Below, piece after piece: positions 5,532 to 7,314 of a DNA stretch of 7,314 nucleotides. The stretch lies in the NCBI GenBank assembly GCA_020056205.1, contig JAGVIF010000407.1:1-7314 (forward strand), written 5' to 3'. The notes below the pieces were generated by a model, which was not told where the DNA came from, made no database searches, and worked only from the letters and a program-made list of their open reading frames with translations. Every line of letters starts with the position of its first letter. Position 1 is the stretch's first letter. Made by a program: the position numbers and the translations under genes. This stretch comes from Lentisphaeria bacterium (lineage in GTDB: Bacteria; Verrucomicrobiota; Lentisphaeria; Victivallales; GWF2-50-93).

Positions 5532-7314
5532 TTATCCCCTCATCGGCAATTTTATGCGAAAAGACACCCCCCGTCCATGGGCGTCGTTCACAGCATAAAT
5601 CATACCGTTGTGGGCTAAAATAATTTTTTTTGCTATATAAAGTCCTAATCCGCTTCCATCCTTGTGTGTTTTAACGCGATAAAACTCGGCAAAAATTTTA
5701 TCTATTTTGTCTTCCGGAATTCCGGGTCCTTCATCTGAGACGCTGACTGTTATATTTTCCTTGTTCTTTTCGCATTTAATCGTTATTGTTGAGTTTTCCG
5801 GCGAGAACTTCATTGCGTTTCCGACTATGTTCAAGAGGGCGGTTTTTATCTGTTTCCTATCGGCTTCAATCTCTATTTCTTCCGCTTCCGGATAAAATTC
5901 TTTTTTTACATATATATTTTTTGCTTCGGAAAGATAGCTGAAATCTTTTTCAATTTCGCATAGGATGTCTTTCATATCGAAAAAGTTCTTTTCGGGCGCT
6001 GACAGCATTTGATTTTTTGCCAAGTTCAGCAATTCGGATATCATATCGAGCAGATCAATGGAATTTTCGCGGATAGCCTCAAAATATTCCCTGATTTTTC
6101 CTTCGGACGCTTCAACGCCAAAGCGTGAATAATTGATTATTCCGTGCAGGGGATTTTTTAGTTCATGATTGACTCTGTTGAAGAGGTCTGCCTTATCTTT
6201 TTCCGCCCTTTTCGCCCTTGTGAGAGCGGCTTCCTTGTCCTTTATCGTCTTTTGGAGATTCCCGTAAAGTATATTGAGGCGTTCGGCGGTTTGAGCAATG
6301 GAATTTTCAAGCGCTCCCAGCTCGTCTTCCCTATTGCTTTTGCCGGACGAGTTGAAGTTTCCGTCCCGCAAGCTTAAAACTGAGTTCACGAGCCGTTTCA
6401 TCGGAATGTCAATCTGCCGCGACAGAATTACGATCATCAAAGTCAGCCCGGCGAGCATTGCCAGCATTGAGACTACGGCGTGAACGCGCATAGGAACGCT
6501 GTCAATTCCGATGTCTCCGACGAGAAAATCGGCAATCATCAAGCCGGTGGTCGGCTCCTGTCCTATGATAATAATAATTTTTTTCCCTGAAACTTCTTTT
6601 TCGATCACGGCAATCCTTTCTGTCGCTTTAAGCTCCGCGGCAGCGGCTATAAGCGCGTCGGTCAGCGCTTCTTCATCGCGGAAGTCTTTAGTGTTCAAAT
6701 TCGACGGATAGTTTATAAATGAGTTTTCCCTGTGTCTCGCATCAAGAATGGCTTTGCCGAATTCGAGGCTTGAGTCGGAAATATTCTTTTTTAAGTTCCT
6801 CTTCAATAAAGGGCTTATGTCGGATTCGGAAAAAAAGAATCCTTCAGCGGAACCGACTTTTGCCGGATGAAGCATCAGCAATGTCCATCTACCGCCCCCA
6901 TTTTTAAATATGGGAGCGAAAAGTATTCCCCCGTTTTTGCGCAGTTTGCCTGATTCCATGAGCCGGATCAGATTCTTCGCTGTTTCTTTTTGACCGTCTC
7001 CTGCGTTAAAAGACACCGACAGAACGCCGTTTTTGCCGACGAAACCAAAATCATCGTTCTTTGTCCGGCAGGCGATTCGGCCTATAGCGCCAATTATTTT
7101 CTCCAATTCGTTCGCGGAAACTTCTCCTATTTCTCCCAAAGAGAGAGCTGCGGATGACAGGCAAAACGCGTTTTTTCTGATTTCGGATTCCGGCCCTGTT
7201 CTGAGGGACGCAAAATCATCAGCCAGCATTTTTATGGTCATCAGGGAATCCCTTTTTTCGTAGTATTTCCGTATTACCCAAAAGGAAATAGTCATTGTCA
7301 TAGAAAAGACAAGA
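5532..7314 (-). CDS. membrane-bound sensor histidine kinase (extracytoplasmic sensor-TM-HAMP-HisKA-HATPase_c), N-terminus cut off
   Basis: Numbered from the ATG at 7301 (589 residues). The frame stays open to the right edge (…LVFS before that Met), and MTMTISFWVI looks like the second half of a transmembrane helix, so the true start is probably outside. Residues 15-268 would be an extracytoplasmic sensing domain of about 250 residues, Cache-like in size and strand pattern, ligand unknown. Transmembrane 2 is about 272-293, HAMP about 294-345 (P300, then DELGALENSI), followed by a coiled coil to about 370. HisKA carries FNRVNHELKNPLHGI with His379; HATPase_c has N-box GNAMKFS (Asn495), G1 DEGPGIP (523-529) and G2 GSGLGL (549-554). 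All catalytic residues are intact. It lacks a receiver domain, but the next gene, one base away, begins with one, so the likely phosphate path is His379 to Asp56 of that protein, or both kinases to a regulator elsewhere. Confidence 0.93.
   Translation of the reverse strand, partial: LVFSMTMTISFWVIRKYYEKRDSLMTIKMLADDFASLRTGPESEIRKNAFCLSSAALSLGEIGEVSANELEKIIGAIGRIACRTKNDDFGFVGKNGVLSVSFNAGDGQKETAKNLIRLMESGKLRKNGGILFAPIFKNGGGRWTLLMLHPAKVGSAEGFFFSESDISPLLKRNLKKNISDSSLEFGKAILDARHRENSFINYPSNLNTKDFRDEEALTDALIAAAAELKATERIAVIEKEVSGKKIIIIIGQEPTTGLMIADFLVGDIGIDSVPMRVHAVVSMLAMLAGLTLMIVILSRQIDIPMKRLVNSVLSLRDGNFNSSGKSNREDELGALENSIAQTAERLNILYGNLQKTIKDKEAALTRAKRAEKDKADLFNRVNHELKNPLHGIINYSRFGVEASEGKIREYFEAIRENSIDLLDMISELLNLAKNQMLSAPEKNFFDMKDILCEIEKDFSYLSEAKNIYVKKEFYPEAEEIEIEADRKQIKTALLNIVGNAMKFSPENSTITIKCEKNKENITVSVSDEGPGIPEDKIDKIFAEFYRVKTHKDGSGLGLYIAKKIILAHNGMIYAVNDAHGRGVSFRIKLPMRG
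5535..5541 (-). promoter_or_regulatory. ribosome-binding site embedded in the end of the upstream gene
   Basis: On the minus strand GAGGGGA lies four bases before the ATG at 5530 and overlaps the last codons (Met-Arg-Gly) of the membrane kinase, whose TAA is at 5534-5532. This fixes the start of the REC-kinase gene and implies translational coupling. It is the clearest Shine-Dalgarno in the window; mreB and the MFS gene lack one. Confidence 0.75.

Noticed and set aside
5099..5623. Plus-strand open frame of 174 codons spanning the junction of the two kinases
   Set aside because: It is antisense to the REC domain, the start/stop junction and the end of the membrane kinase, all well supported; no recognisable domain or ribosome-binding site.

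Overview
The window looks like chromosome of a Gram-negative-type, probably rod-shaped bacterium. It is moderately A/T-rich, with long intergenic gaps full of short repeats. Gene content (MreB, a DUF3857/transglutaminase-type protein, an MFS carrier whose C-terminal half carries an HE..IGGG signature, and two-component kinases) and the repeat style suggest an uncultured or PVC-like lineage (Lentisphaerota, Kiritimatiellota, Omnitrophota or similar). This is an impression from family resemblance; no marker here settles the phylum.

Layout. Bases 2-1372 (+) hold the 3' part of a large DUF3857/transglutaminase-like protein whose N-terminus lies off the left edge; all three catalytic-triad positions appear to be substituted. 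Bases 1373-1761 contain no credible gene but four kinds of repeat: a tandem 13-mer, a heptamer run, a REP-like motif, and a 134-bp imperfect inverted repeat ending just before the next gene. Bases 1762-2928 (+) encode a 388-residue MFS-type membrane carrier. Bases 2929-3160 separate convergent genes and carry a perfect 24-bp palindrome and a 9-bp inverted repeat.

Everything to the right is on the minus strand. Read in the direction of transcription: a membrane-bound sensor histidine kinase (5532 to the right edge, N-terminus cut off); one base later a soluble REC-HisKA-HATPase protein (4448-5530); a well-formed tRNA-His(GTG) with its own good sigma70-type promoter (4307-4432); and mreB (3161-4210), with no mreC or mreD beside it in the window.

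Working together. The two kinases are almost certainly co-transcribed and probably form one signalling unit. The membrane kinase senses something outside the cytoplasm, and the second protein receives phosphate on its N-terminal receiver and has a kinase core of its own. Neither has a DNA-binding output, so the final response regulator must be elsewhere. mreB (cell-shape cytoskeleton) and tRNA-His may share transcripts through read-through but have no evident functional tie to the kinases. I see no phage, transposase, CRISPR or defence module. The least explained parts are the degenerate transglutaminase, the 134-bp inverted repeat, and the tandem kinase pair.
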